Assembly (NCBI RefSeq): GCF_001875725.1
Contig: NZ_MLCQ01000017.1
Location: forward strand, 186,001-250,000
Reading direction: 5' to 3'
Length of the DNA: 64,000 nt
Source of the DNA: Corynebacterium sp. NML140438
GTDB lineage: Bacteria > Actinomycetota > Actinomycetes > Mycobacteriales > Mycobacteriaceae
Part shown: piece by piece, positions 1 through 9,249 of the stretch
How the letters are laid out: each line of letters starts with the position of its first letter
How positions within the stretch are numbered: position 1 is the stretch's first letter
Made by a program: the position numbers and the translations under genes
The notes under the pieces: generated by a model
Database searches by the model: none
Seen by the model: only the letters and a program-made list of their open reading frames with translations
Told to the model about the DNA's origin: nothing

Positions 1-1
1 C

Positions 2-85
2 TTTAAGCTAGAATCCGCGCTCGCTGACTCCGACGGCACTCTGTTTTGCCGCTACCGCAAAAAAGCCACTGACGTCGGTGCTTAA
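2..85 (+). CDS. possible C-terminal end of an upstream gene (partial)
   Basis: An open frame enters from the left edge and stops at TAA 83-85, giving 27 residues that end in CRYRKKATDVGA. It could be the tail of a gene upstream of aftC, but 27 codons stay open by chance fairly often. No family is recognisable. If real, its stop lies 67 bp before the preferred aftC start. Confidence 0.3.
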   Translation, partial: FKLESALADSDGTLFCRYRKKATDVGA

Positions 86-152
86 ACGGTACAGTATGGG
101 CGTGCATTCTTTTTGGACAAGTCCCGCTCTTGCATCGAATCGGAGTTCGGGC

Positions 153-1364
153 ATGACCCTACACTTAATGAATCGAGCCACCTGGCCACTGGCGCTTCTG
201 CTCATCATCCACCGCGTTGCTGTTCTTGCAAGGCAGGGCTCCCAGACTGACGACTTCACCACCGTGTGGGCAGCCACCCGGCGCTTTGTCGAGCGCGTCC
301 CCGTCTACAACGAGGTGTACCATCACGTCGACCCTCACTATCTTTACAATCCTGGAGCAACGCTGCTGCTCTCCCCCTTGGGACTGTTTAGTGACGCCAC
401 GCTCATCCGCTCACTTTTTATTCTTGCGAACGCAGCCGCCATACTTGTAGCGCTTGCGCTCCTTACGAGACTCAGCGGCAAGTCGCTTACCCACCCGCTA
501 TTGCCCATCAGCATTGCGCTGAGCTTCTGCACTGAATCGGTTGTCAACACCCTCGTTTTTTCCAACATCAATGGTGTTTTGCTGTTCCTCTTCACTGTTT
601 TCCTCTACAGCTACACCAAAAAGCGCTTTGTGCTCGCCGGCATGTGCCTGGGCGTTGCGATCCTCGTCAAGCCGATGTTCGCTCCCTTGATTGTGCTGCC
701 ACTGATGCAGTTATGCTGGCGTTGTGTCCTGCCAAGTGTTGTAACTCCGGTGTTGTTCAACCTCGTCGCTTGGCCGCTCACTCCGGGCGCTCGCAACTAT
801 ATTGACGTGGTCGTCCCGTACCTGGCTATAACCCGCGACTACGCAAATTCATCATTGGCCGGATTCACGACATATTTTGGGCTTCCAGCACGGTTCTACG
901 ATGCACTGTTTATTGTCTTTGGCACCGCTGTTGCAATCGCGGTGCTTGGACTCGCACGCTGGCGATGGTCAGACGAGTACTTGTGGCTCACGATGAGTTC
1001 CACGGTGTTACTCGCGGGAGTGTGCTTACTCTCTTCACTCGGCCAGGCCTACTACTCAATGATGCTTTTCCCTGCAGCGTTTACCGTGCTAGCTCCACGA
1101 AGCCCTATGCACACCAGCGGTCCCTGGATCGGGCTTATGCTTTGCCTCGCACCGCTACAATGGACAACACTTCAAAACCCACTTATCGGCAGGTGGATCA
1201 CCACGTTCCTCCCCACGTTGGGGTGGGCGTTGTTCATCGTAACAACGGCGACCTGGGTGCTTACCACGCTGCTGATTGCACAGAAAGGCGAACACAACAC
1301 TCATGACAGAGAATCGTTTTCAGAAGATAACGGACGCGGAGTGGAAAGCTCGCCTCACCCCTGA
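153..1364 (+). CDS. aftC: AftC-like arabinofuranosyltransferase (GT87)
   Basis: Multi-pass membrane glycosyltransferase of the GT-C/GT87 (DUF2029) type. The known family member AftC adds alpha-1,3 arabinofuranose branches to arabinogalactan/LAM from decaprenyl-phospho-arabinose on the outer face of the membrane. Seen: N-terminal hydrophobic helix, then an Asp pair in the first loop (QTDDFTTVW), the motif DPHYLYNPGATLLLSP, and roughly ten further hydrophobic segments. The partner msrB downstream matches the Rv2673-Rv2674 order of M. tuberculosis, which supports AftC over other GT87 enzymes. ATG 153 has GGAG 7 nt upstream; the frame is open back to GTG 78, but that extension is not membrane-like. 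The last 62 bp overlap msrB in another frame. Confidence 0.8.
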   Translation: MTLHLMNRATWPLALLLIIHRVAVLARQGSQTDDFTTVWAATRRFVERVPVYNEVYHHVDPHYLYNPGATLLLSPLGLFSDATLIRSLFILANAAAILVALALLTRLSGKSLTHPLLPISIALSFCTESVVNTLVFSNINGVLLFLFTVFLYSYTKKRFVLAGMCLGVAILVKPMFAPLIVLPLMQLCWRCVLPSVVTPVLFNLVAWPLTPGARNYIDVVVPYLAITRDYANSSLAGFTTYFGLPARFYDALFIVFGTAVAIAVLGLARWRWSDEYLWLTMSSTVLLAGVCLLSSLGQAYYSMMLFPAAFTVLAPRSPMHTSGPWIGLMLCLAPLQWTTLQNPLIGRWITTFLPTLGWALFIVTTATWVLTTLLIAQKGEHNTHDRESFSEDNGRGVESSPHP

Positions 1365-1722
1365 AGAGTTCCGCGTACTCCGGCAAGCAGGAACTGAAGC
1401 ACCTGGCGTTGGAGAGTACACCGATCACTTCGCAGAGGGCATCTACGTCTGTCGCGCTTGCGGCGCGGAATTGTTTCGTTCCAGCACCAAGTTCGATGCC
1501 CACTGCGGCTGGCCAGCGTTCTACGCCCCCGAGGGCGAAGCCGCCGTCATCAAGCGTGCGGATCACTCCCTCGGAATGGAGCGTACTGAAGTGCTCTGTG
1601 CGCAATGCCGCTCACACCTTGGGCACGTATTTGAAGGCGAGGGATTCAATACACCGACTGATCAGCGCTACTGCATCAATTCGATCGCGCTGAAGTTCGA
1701 CGACTCTAACAACGCCAACTAA
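1303..1722 (+). CDS. msrB: peptide-methionine (R)-S-oxide reductase MsrB
   Basis: Reduces the R epimer of methionine sulfoxide in oxidised proteins in the cytoplasm. The 139-residue protein is full length. Four Cys for structural zinc form two CxxC pairs (C50/C53 and C99/C102); the catalytic Cys is C124 in RYCINSIAL, and C68 in HCGWPAF is a plausible resolving Cys. ATG 1303 is chosen from the family N-terminus; an AGAAAGG sequence lies 14 nt upstream inside aftC. The long overlap with aftC suggests translational coupling. Confidence 0.95.
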   Translation: MTENRFQKITDAEWKARLTPEEFRVLRQAGTEAPGVGEYTDHFAEGIYVCRACGAELFRSSTKFDAHCGWPAFYAPEGEAAVIKRADHSLGMERTEVLCAQCRSHLGHVFEGEGFNTPTDQRYCINSIALKFDDSNNAN

Positions 1723-1725
1723 AAC

Positions 1726-1759
1726 AACTCCCCCAGCGCCCAGAGGTGCTGAGGGAGTT
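1726..1759 (-). terminator. hairpin between convergent msrB and hemQ
   Basis: Twelve-base arms (AACTCCCCCAGC and GCTGAGGGAGTT, one mismatch) around a 10-nt loop. On the minus strand the stem is followed by GTTTTA, so it most likely ends hemQ transcription; on the plus strand there is no T run. Confidence 0.65.
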
Positions 1760-1780
1760 CGTTCAGGCGCGAGCTACCGG

Positions 1781-2482
1781 CTACGGCAGTACCTTGATGA
1801 CGTCGGCGATGCTCGCGACGCGGCGACCCGTCTGGAACGGGATTTCCTCACGAACGTGGAGGCGCGCCTCTGTGTAGCGCATCGTCTTCATAAGCGATTC
1901 AATGCGCTCTAGCGTGTCCGCCTCGAACGAAAGCATCCATTCATAATCTCCGAGAACGAATGCTTCGACGGTGTTCGCGCGGACATCTGCGTAGTCACGA
2001 GCAGCCATGCCGTGCTCCATCAGAATCCGGCGACGTTTCTCGGCTTCCATCACGTACCAGTCGTAAGAGCGGACAAATGGGTACACCGTGATCCAATCCT
2101 TCGGCTCCTCCCCCATGATGAAGCTCGGAAGGTGGGACTTGTTGAACTCCGCAGGGCGGTGAATACCGTTACCAAGCCAGGAAACTTCCAACAGCTGACC
2201 GAACGCAGTGTCACGGCGGAATCGTGCAAGCGCATCTTGGATGTACTCAAATTCTTCCGCGTGCCACCAGATCATGAAGTCTGCATCAGCTCGGATCCCG
2301 GTGTTGTCGTAGATACCACGCACGACAACCTTGCCTTCTTCCTTGAGCTGGTCAAAGAACTTTTCTGCCTCCGCGATGATGTCGTCGCGTTCGGTGCCCA
2401 ATGCACCGGGAATCGCGCGAAAGACTGCATACTGCAGGTAGCGCTGGGTTGCGTTCAACTTTTCGTAATCAAGCTTCGCCAT
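1781..2482 (-). CDS. hemQ: HemQ / ChdC, coproheme decarboxylase
   Basis: Chlorite dismutase-family enzyme that converts coprohaem to haem b by two oxidative decarboxylations, the last step of the coproporphyrin-dependent pathway of Gram-positive bacteria. The 233 residues match the usual family length. Seen: the YPFVRSYDWY block that carries the catalytic Tyr, and RRILMEHGMAARDY with the likely haem-ligand His. AAAGGAG lies 9 nt before the ATG. The haem genes hemE/hemY that neighbour it in mycobacteria are not adjacent here. Confidence 0.95.
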   Translation of the reverse strand: MAKLDYEKLNATQRYLQYAVFRAIPGALGTERDDIIAEAEKFFDQLKEEGKVVVRGIYDNTGIRADADFMIWWHAEEFEYIQDALARFRRDTAFGQLLEVSWLGNGIHRPAEFNKSHLPSFIMGEEPKDWITVYPFVRSYDWYVMEAEKRRRILMEHGMAARDYADVRANTVEAFVLGDYEWMLSFEADTLERIESLMKTMRYTEARLHVREEIPFQTGRRVASIADVIKVLP

Positions 2483-2673
2483 TTAAAACTCTCCTTTAGC
2501 GATTCACTGTACGTCTGTCGTGACAAAATATGCCCCAACCACCGAGATACTACATACCTCCAACGAAAGTACTAGTTCAGTCTACACTTCGAGACGCGGA
2601 ACGAATCGATTCTTCCAACATACGGCGCGCCTCACCCTCCATGAGCTCCAACATTATTAGCTTGGTGAACGTG

Positions 2674-3249
2674 ATGAACCCGGATACCACCTCCCAAAGT
2701 GAGAGCGCGTCGACTCCAGCTGAGTTCACCGCTGCCGTCGAATCAATGCATAGGGCTCAATTGCGCCCGGAAATCTCCATTGGCGCTATTCGACCACCCC
2801 AGCGTCCAGCGCCCTACAGTCATGCCGTAGGCCTCGAGGTTATCCAGACCAAACCTGACCAAGGCGACGCCTTCGGGCGACTGATCCTGCTTCATTCCCC
2901 CGATGCCGAAGAAGCCTGGGAAGGCTCTATGCGGCTCGTCGCTTACATCCAAGCAGATATGGACGACGTCGTCGCGGCTGATCCGCTCCTGCCAGATGTC
3001 GCATGGCAGTGGCTCAACGAGTCACTAGACGGAAACAACGCAGGGTTCACAAACCTTGGCGGCACCGTCACGTCCACGGCGTCCGTTCGCTTCGGTGAGA
3101 TTGGCGGTCCTCCACGCGCGTACCAGCTGGAAATGCGAGCCTCCTGGACCGCCGACGGCCTCGACCTGTCATCACACGTTGAGGCTTTTGCGAATGTTCT
3201 CAGTTTGGTGGCTGGCTTACCACCCGAAGGTGTGCGGACCATTTCGTAG
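2674..3249 (+). CDS. DUF3000 family protein
   Basis: Conserved actinobacterial protein of unknown function (Rv2680-like). Family features: LRPEISIGAIRPPQRPAPYSHA near the N-terminus, FGRLILLHSPDAEEAWEG, and a C-terminal RASWTADGLDLSSHVEAF block ending LVAGLPPEGV. The frame is open from ATG 2530, but the first 48 codons do not look like the family and lie in the probable hemQ/DUF3000 promoter region, so ATG 2674 is preferred (ATG 2641 is the alternative). It precedes the RNase D-like gene by 17 bp, the same pair as in mycobacteria. Confidence 0.8.
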   Translation: MNPDTTSQSESASTPAEFTAAVESMHRAQLRPEISIGAIRPPQRPAPYSHAVGLEVIQTKPDQGDAFGRLILLHSPDAEEAWEGSMRLVAYIQADMDDVVAADPLLPDVAWQWLNESLDGNNAGFTNLGGTVTSTASVRFGEIGGPPRAYQLEMRASWTADGLDLSSHVEAFANVLSLVAGLPPEGVRTIS

Positions 3250-3266
3250 CATTAGTATGTTTACGC

Positions 3267-4463
3267 ATGGAAACAAATCTGTCCTACACCTTTGTGGACC
3301 GGCCCTCCCAGTTTGCTGGAGTCGCTGATCGCCTCGCTAACGGACTCGGCCCGTTCTGTATTGATACTGAGCGCGCTGGCGCATACCGCTATGACGACCG
3401 AGCTTTCCTCGTCCAGATCTATCGCAAAGATGCAGGGACGTTCCTCATTGCCCCTGAGCACCACAGGGAGGAATTCCAGCATTATTTCGCACCAGTCTGT
3501 AACAACCAGGAATGGGTGATTCACGCAGCGAGAGAGGACCTTCCCTGCCTCGCACAGCTAGGTCTACGGCCGTACACGATATTTGATACTGAGCTCGCTG
3601 CTCGTTTTGCTGGATATCGCGCGAGCAACCTGGGAGTTTTAGTTGAGGATATCTGCCAGATCTCGCTGCCGAAACAACATGGCAACGCTGACTGGTCGCA
3701 AACACCGCTTTCCCCCTCGATGCTCGACTACGCAGCACAGGACGTTGTCTACCTGCCTCACCTTGAACAGGCGTTAGTGCATCTCCTCGATATGCAGGGC
3801 AAACTGGAGTATGCAAACCAGGAATTCGCACATCTTGTCAACACCCGTTCGGATCCCGACGCAATGCAGCATTCTTGGCTTAATACTCCTTATCTCTCAG
3901 ACAAGTTGTCGGATCTAGAACTGACCCTCACCAAATGGTTATGGGACGCACGTGACTGCTTTGCTTATGACCACGACATTGCCCCGGGTTTGGTGCTCCC
4001 GACAAAACTACTCGTACCGATGGCAAAGCATTGTCCAACGACAGTGAATGAGCTTTTGGAGTTCAACCGCTCATTAGAATCTTTAACAGACTTCCCCTAT
4101 TTTTGGTTGGAAACCATCAATGACGCGCTCATATCGCCACTGGAGACCTCCCTCAGGGAGCAAGTGCGCCAACCAACTCCAAAGAGTATGTGGGAATGGA
4201 CACAGCACAATCAAACCGCTTGGCGTATCCGTCAAAATATCAACAAGCGCGTCATAGAACTCTCCGAGTACCTCGGGATCCGCAAGGATCTTGTTTTGAC
4301 AAACAAGGTCCTGAACAAAACGCTCTGGACAGCGTTTCACGAGCGTCTCGACTGGCCAATGGAATACACCCGTCCACTGTTGCATAAGATGGGGCTGCGT
4401 GAATGGCAGATTGACTTCCTAGCGCCTATTTTCGTAGCAGAGCAACCGGAACGACGCCGCTAA
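3267..4463 (+). CDS. rnd: RNase D-like 3'-5' exonuclease with HRDC domain
   Basis: DEDDy-type exoribonuclease likely to trim 3' ends of stable RNAs. Seen: motif I FCIDTERA (residues about 29-36), motif II around FDTELAARFAGY, motif III YAAQDVVYLPHL (Asp and Tyr), then an HRDC-type helical region at about 215-290. Length 398 fits actinobacterial homologues. The hexamer TAGTAT lies 8 nt before the ATG, so the gene may have its own leaderless promoter inside the short gap after DUF3000. Confidence 0.85.
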   Translation: METNLSYTFVDRPSQFAGVADRLANGLGPFCIDTERAGAYRYDDRAFLVQIYRKDAGTFLIAPEHHREEFQHYFAPVCNNQEWVIHAAREDLPCLAQLGLRPYTIFDTELAARFAGYRASNLGVLVEDICQISLPKQHGNADWSQTPLSPSMLDYAAQDVVYLPHLEQALVHLLDMQGKLEYANQEFAHLVNTRSDPDAMQHSWLNTPYLSDKLSDLELTLTKWLWDARDCFAYDHDIAPGLVLPTKLLVPMAKHCPTTVNELLEFNRSLESLTDFPYFWLETINDALISPLETSLREQVRQPTPKSMWEWTQHNQTAWRIRQNINKRVIELSEYLGIRKDLVLTNKVLNKTLWTAFHERLDWPMEYTRPLLHKMGLREWQIDFLAPIFVAEQPERRR

Positions 4464-4468
4464 GTACC

Positions 4469-6400
4469 TTATTGATCGCGGTCCTCAAGCCCCTTGAGCC
4501 ATCCACGAATCTTTTCGGTCGCCGAGGACTCGTCCATACCGTACTCTTCAAACACCTCTTCACGGGAAGCGTGCTCTGGGAAAACTTGAGGAAACGCAAT
4601 GTGCCGCAACGGTGTATCGATCTCAGCGTAGGAGAGGGCCTCAGCGACCGCTGAGCCAACTCCGCCATGGATGATTCCGTCTTCATACACGACGACGAGA
4701 TCCGCCTCGACAGCTCTCTCAAGGACATCTGGAGAAACCGGCATCACCCACCGAGGATCGACAACGCTCACCCGGACATTGTCCGCCTCGAGATTCTTGG
4801 CAACACGCAGCGCAGACTCCGCAAATACACCTACGGCCACAATCAGCACATCAATAGTTGCATCATCTTCTCCACAATCCAATGTGGACTCGAAGAGTAC
4901 ATCTACGCCGCCAGGCAGGCGTTTGAGTGCCGGCACGTCTTCACCCACACTGCCCTTCGGAAAACGGACAACGGTTGGGCCGTCTTGAACGCTCAGCGCC
5001 TCCCTGAAAAGCTCCCGCAGTCGCTGAGGGTCACGCGGAGCCGCGACACGAATGTTCGGAATAATCGACGTTAGTGCCATATCCCACACACCGTTATGGC
5101 TCGCCCCGTCCGATCCGGTCACACCTGCCCTATCCAGCACAACGGTCATCGGCTGTTTGATGAGCGCCGCATCCATCAACAGCTGGTCAAACGCTCGATT
5201 CAAGAAGGTCGAGTAGACGGCAACAACCGGATGCAGCCCCCCGAGCGCAAGCCCGCTAGCAGAAGCAATCGCGTGCTGCTCCGCAATACCGACATCAAAA
5301 AAACGTTCCGGAAATTCTTCAGCAAACGGCGCAAGTCCGGTGGGCCCTGCCATCGCAGCTGTGATGGCAACAATGTCTTCCCTCGTTCTACCGGCGTCGA
5401 GAAGCTCCTCCGTGAAAATCGAAGTCCAACCCGGCTTCGATTTCTTCAGAGATTCCCCTGTCACAGGATCGATGGCTCCGGTGGAGTGCATCTGGTCAGC
5501 AACATTGTTCACCGCAGGTGCAAAACCATGCCCCTTTTCAGTCACAACGTGCACGATCAGCGGGCCTTCGTAGGTTTTCGCGTACTCAAAAGCGCTAAGC
5601 AGAGCTGTAAGATCGTGGCCCTCTACTGGTCCTACGTACTTCATTCCTAGCTCAGGGAACATCTCCGTCGGAATGACTTGAGCTTTGACGCCTTCTTTCA
5701 GCGCGTGCAATGCCTCAAAGGTCCGCTCGCCGACCCAACCCATCGATTTCAGCGTCTTCTTGCCGGACTCCATGACATCGTCATAGCCCGGCTTCATACG
5801 TAATGCCGCAAGTTGATCACGCAGACGCGTTAGGTTATTCGCAAAACCACCAATCGTCGGAGAATACGAACGACCGTTGTCATTGACAACGATAACGACA
5901 TTGCGCTCGGCAGCAGCAATGTTGTTGAGCGCTTCCCAGCACATACCACCGGTGAGCGCTCCATCCCCGACAACCGCAATGACGTTTTCATCGCCCTTGC
6001 CTTGGATGTGCTTCGCTTTTGCCAATCCATCGGCGATTGATAGAGATGCGCTTGCATGCGAAGACTCGGTCCAGTCATGCTCCGATTCCGAACGCGAAGT
6101 GTAGCCGGACAATCCGCCCTTTTGACGCAAGGTATCAAACTGGTGAGCACGGCCAGTCAATATCTTATGCACATACGACTGGTGGGAAGTATCGAAGACC
6201 ACTGGTTCCGTCGGCGAGTCGAAAATATAATGCAGCGCAATAGTAAGCTCCACAACGCCAAGGTTTGGCCCCAAATGCCCACCTGTTGCTGAAACTTTCT
6301 CAATCAAAAGCTGGCGTACTTCGTCGGCAAGATCTGATAGTTCCCCAGGCGTCAACGTCTTTAAATCCGCTGGCGAATTGAGTTCGTCTATCAGTCCCAC
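4469..6400 (-). CDS. dxs: 1-deoxy-D-xylulose-5-phosphate synthase
   Basis: Thiamine-diphosphate enzyme that condenses pyruvate and glyceraldehyde 3-phosphate in the first step of the MEP isoprenoid pathway. Full length (643 aa). Seen: [13 protein letters not shown] near the N-terminus, the ThDP motif starting GDGALTGGM and ending in NDN, a transketolase central domain ([19 protein letters not shown]), and the C-terminal transketolase domain. GTG start at 6400 with AAAGGAG and a closer GAGG upstream. It converges on rnd with only 5 bp between stop codons and no visible terminator. Confidence 0.97.
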   Translation of the reverse strand: MGLIDELNSPADLKTLTPGELSDLADEVRQLLIEKVSATGGHLGPNLGVVELTIALHYIFDSPTEPVVFDTSHQSYVHKILTGRAHQFDTLRQKGGLSGYTSRSESEHDWTESSHASASLSIADGLAKAKHIQGKGDENVIAVVGDGALTGGMCWEALNNIAAAERNVVIVVNDNGRSYSPTIGGFANNLTRLRDQLAALRMKPGYDDVMESGKKTLKSMGWVGERTFEALHALKEGVKAQVIPTEMFPELGMKYVGPVEGHDLTALLSAFEYAKTYEGPLIVHVVTEKGHGFAPAVNNVADQMHSTGAIDPVTGESLKKSKPGWTSIFTEELLDAGRTREDIVAITAAMAGPTGLAPFAEEFPERFFDVGIAEQHAIASASGLALGGLHPVVAVYSTFLNRAFDQLLMDAALIKQPMTVVLDRAGVTGSDGASHNGVWDMALTSIIPNIRVAAPRDPQRLRELFREALSVQDGPTVVRFPKGSVGEDVPALKRLPGGVDVLFESTLDCGEDDATIDVLIVAVGVFAESALRVAKNLEADNVRVSVVDPRWVMPVSPDVLERAVEADLVVVYEDGIIHGGVGSAVAEALSYAEIDTPLRHIAFPQVFPEHASREEVFEEYGMDESSATEKIRGWLKGLEDRDQ

Positions 6401-6473
6401 GGTCCTCTACTTCTCCTTTAGAACAAGCAATAATTGACGCCAGTTTACACCCTGTATAGCCTGCACCCCATTC

Positions 6474-7727
6474 CTATTGGAGATGCACAGGCTCCAGGCA
6501 GGCAAGGGTTTCAAAGTGGTGTGTCCCCGGGAACGCATCAATGGCTTTCAACTCGGATACGCGGTAGCCGTAAGTTCCCCAGCTCGCTAAATCTCGAGCA
6601 AAGGTCGCAGGGTCACAACCAATATGGATGATCCGCTGCGGGCGCGTCGCAGCGATGTCTCGTACTACTCCATCCCCTGCACCGGTTCGTGGAGGATCAA
6701 GCACAACGAGTCCCGCAGGAGGCAACGACGCAATCCCCGTTTCAACACGTGCGTTTACCTTGGTGACATCGAGCGATTCGAGTGCCGGCTGGGGATGCGC
6801 CATCGCCGACTTCGAATAATCAACAGATGTGACCGGTCCTCCGCCTAGCGCTTCAGACATTGAAGGGACAAAGAGTCCAACTCCGCCGTATAGATCCCAT
6901 CCGGCAGCCCGCTGATACGGTTGTCCAGCTATTGCCCATGAACGCACCTGCTCCGTATAGGCCACAGCCGCATTGCTGTGAGCTTGCCAAAACGCGGTCG
7001 CGGGGAACTCAAACCTGCCGTTGCCAACAATTTCGACAACATTGCCGGAACCTTCAACTGTTCGGTGAATGCGCTCAACCCGCCGTCCACGTTGGACTTT
7101 GCGAGATTCAACCACGTGACGATTTCCAAGAGCATCTATAACGACGATGACCTCAGATCCTGGAGTGAACCTCTGCGCTCCGTCGCCAACGATTCCTTCA
7201 AACAATGCCGGTATCGCTTGCGTACAACGCTCGGAAACGACCTCATTAGAACGTGCTTTCCTGAAACCAGCTCGTCCTTGGGTATCGGTGCCAAGACGGA
7301 TACGAGTCCGCCAACCCGTAGTCGGCTCTAGAGCTTCGACGGTCACCGAGGAAACATCGACGCCATCGAGTACACCCGAGGGCCCCGCGATTTTGTCAAG
7401 CTGACCAACCAGCACTTCTTGCTTTGCTTTCCGCTGTGCAGTCAACCGCATATGGGAAAAATCGCAACAACCTGCACCTGCCCTGGCTGCTGGACACTCA
7501 ACCTCCACTCGATCTGGTGAAGTGGTCTCGAGGTGCACCAACTCGGCTCGGGCCCAACGCTTCTTCACTTTTAGCAGCTTGACGGTTGCTGTTTCGCCCG
7601 GCAATGCGCCCTGCACGAAGACAACGCGACCATCTTGCGCTTTGGCAATCGCTTCCCCACCATGAGCGAAAGCATGGAAAGTTACTTCAATGCTGTCACC
7701 CGGTTTCAGTACTGGTTGGTCACTCAT
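6474..7727 (-). CDS. TRAM-domain RNA m5U methyltransferase (TrmA/RlmD family)
   Basis: SAM-dependent uridine-C5 methyltransferase for rRNA or tRNA; the target base cannot be assigned from sequence. Seen: N-terminal TRAM domain (about 1-65), the catalytic-domain motif VVLDPPRTGAG, and a catalytic Cys in IHIGCDPATFARDL. The family's Fe-S site is poorly kept: one Cys in ECPAARAG followed by an adjacent CC pair. ATG at 7727 shares one base with the stop codon of the upstream DUF3710 gene, so the two are coupled; homologous to Rv2689c. Confidence 0.88.
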   Translation of the reverse strand: MSDQPVLKPGDSIEVTFHAFAHGGEAIAKAQDGRVVFVQGALPGETATVKLLKVKKRWARAELVHLETTSPDRVEVECPAARAGAGCCDFSHMRLTAQRKAKQEVLVGQLDKIAGPSGVLDGVDVSSVTVEALEPTTGWRTRIRLGTDTQGRAGFRKARSNEVVSERCTQAIPALFEGIVGDGAQRFTPGSEVIVVIDALGNRHVVESRKVQRGRRVERIHRTVEGSGNVVEIVGNGRFEFPATAFWQAHSNAAVAYTEQVRSWAIAGQPYQRAAGWDLYGGVGLFVPSMSEALGGGPVTSVDYSKSAMAHPQPALESLDVTKVNARVETGIASLPPAGLVVLDPPRTGAGDGVVRDIAATRPQRIIHIGCDPATFARDLASWGTYGYRVSELKAIDAFPGTHHFETLACLEPVHLQ

Positions 7728-8593
7728 CAATTGTTTTTATTCGCTTCGTTGTTCTGCGCGATGATTTGCTTCAACGCGTCACTCAGGGCATTTGGGTTTC
7801 CGGCCTGTGGACTCTGCTGCGACTCTTGAGCGGCACGCTCCTGAACCGCCTGTTGTACCTGACGAGCCAACTGTGCAGGCAACACGACTGGCAAGGAGTT
7901 GCCGGCCAAGATTGGATCTGGTCCACGGTAGACGAAGCTGCGAGCGACGACCTCGCGCCCGAGCTCTGCCAGCTCGTCTTCCATACCTGTTGGGGCAGCC
8001 AGCGTAACACGGTAGAGCCAACGTGGCGCTTCTACACCAATGATTCGGATGACGCCGTTTGCCCCGGTGCCTACGATTTCGGTGCCCCACGGGCCCTCTT
8101 CAAACGTAACTGGCATGTCTTCGCTCCGCATGCCTTCAGCGATTTCTGCTGCAGATTCGGCCCACAAACCGCCGTTTCGTGGCGCAGCGAACGCAACAGG
8201 TGTGATCCGGCCATGCCGAGTCACAATGTGGACCATCTTGGGACCGTTTTCCCCCATCTCGACCTGCACCTGAGAATCCTTGGGCAGTGGGATCTGCATC
8301 GAACCAAGGTTCAGGTTCACCTGGGAAAAGTCCGAAAAGTCAAAGTCTTCAATGGCGACACTATCTCCGTCAAACGGACCTGTCGATCCGCTCACTGGGT
8401 CGTAGTCAGTAAGTGTGCCACTTGACGATGGAGCCTGTGCAGGTTCGACAGGGGCCGCTGCTTCCTCGACCTGTGACTCTGCACCTGTAACAGTGCTCTC
8501 GTGGACATCGTCGGCTGCTACCTCCGGCTGTACTGCGGGAGAGGCCTCCTTCTGTTGTTCCTTCTTCTTTTTCCCAAATGGCCACCATGCCAT
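7727..8593 (-). CDS. DUF3710 family protein
   Basis: Conserved actinobacterial protein of unknown function (288 aa). N-terminus MAWWPFGKKKKEQQ is followed by an acidic, Pro/Ala-rich linker to about residue 80, then a folded domain with the family blocks PFDGDSVAIEDFDFSDF, VTRHGRITPVAFAAPRNGG and RFLYRVTLAAP-like WLYRVTLAAPTG. The tail is Gln/Asn rich. AAGGTGA lies 6 nt before the ATG. It sits between dut and the methyltransferase gene in one transcription direction. Confidence 0.85.
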   Translation of the reverse strand: MAWWPFGKKKKEQQKEASPAVQPEVAADDVHESTVTGAESQVEEAAAPVEPAQAPSSSGTLTDYDPVSGSTGPFDGDSVAIEDFDFSDFSQVNLNLGSMQIPLPKDSQVQVEMGENGPKMVHIVTRHGRITPVAFAAPRNGGLWAESAAEIAEGMRSEDMPVTFEEGPWGTEIVGTGANGVIRIIGVEAPRWLYRVTLAAPTGMEDELAELGREVVARSFVYRGPDPILAGNSLPVVLPAQLARQVQQAVQERAAQESQQSPQAGNPNALSDALKQIIAQNNEANKNN

Positions 8594-8677
8594 GGATGAT
8601 CACCTTCCGTGTGGATTTGTGTAGCTAAAACGTTTCCTCGACTGCGGTTTACTCTAGTACGGATCTCGTTGCCGCTC

Positions 8678-9151
8678 TTATGAGAGTCCCGTCGACCCAT
8701 AACCTTGGGCGCCTCGCTGCGTATCGTCAAGATCTGTAACTTCGACGAATTCGACCAACTCGACTTTCTGGACCACAAGTTGAGCAATCCGCATTCCACG
8801 CTCGACCGTGAAGGGAGTTTCACGATCAGTATTCAGAAGACAAATCTTCAACTCTCCGCGGTATTGGGCATCGATCGTGCCTGGGGTGTTCACGATCGAA
8901 ATACCGTACTTCGCAGCGAGGCCTGACCGCGGGTGAATAAGCCCTACAGTGCCCATTGGAAGCGCGATAGCGATTCCCGTACCGATCAGCGCGCGCTCCC
9001 CAGGAGCAAGCGTGCAGGTCTCAGCGGCATAAAGATCTGCCCCAGCGTCACCAGCGTGTGCACGCCGGGGCAGAGGCATTTCTGGATCGAGCAGCTTTAC
9101 TGAAATAGGTTCAAGTGAAGTCACTTCATACACCTTACGGGATTCTGTCAT
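8678..9151 (-). CDS. dut: dUTP diphosphatase
   Basis: Trimeric dUTPase that hydrolyses dUTP to dUMP, protecting DNA from uracil and feeding dTMP synthesis (thyX lies at the other end of the window). All five motifs are visible: [41 protein letters not shown] and the C-terminal [10 protein letters not shown]. Start chosen at ATG 9151 (157 aa). The frame is open to ATG 9187 (adds 12 residues, [12 protein letters not shown]), which has AGG 6 nt upstream, so the longer form is not excluded. Confidence 0.95.
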   Translation of the reverse strand: MTESRKVYEVTSLEPISVKLLDPEMPLPRRAHAGDAGADLYAAETCTLAPGERALIGTGIAIALPMGTVGLIHPRSGLAAKYGISIVNTPGTIDAQYRGELKICLLNTDRETPFTVERGMRIAQLVVQKVELVEFVEVTDLDDTQRGAQGYGSTGLS

Positions 9152-9175
9152 GTGCGGAGTTTCGGGACATTGTCC

Positions 9176-9201
9176 ACACTTAGGCATATCGCCTAAAGTG
9201 T
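9176..9201. repeat. imperfect palindrome in dut/DUF3093 divergent region
   Basis: ACACTTAGGC and GCCTAAAGTGT face each other with a 5-nt centre and one bulged base. It sits at the 5' end of dut, 49 bp before the DUF3093 start, where divergent promoters are expected. It resembles a regulator site; the half-site spacing is two bases short of the 19-bp DtxR consensus. Confidence 0.45.
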
Positions 9202-9249
9202 TTCAGTAACGTGTTGGGGAGTACATCGATTTGGCGAGTTGAAGAGGGC

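Noticed and set aside
9181..9197. DtxR box at dut/DUF3093
   Set aside because: TTAGG and CCTAA are present but 7 rather than 9 nt apart, and dut is not an expected iron-regulated gene.
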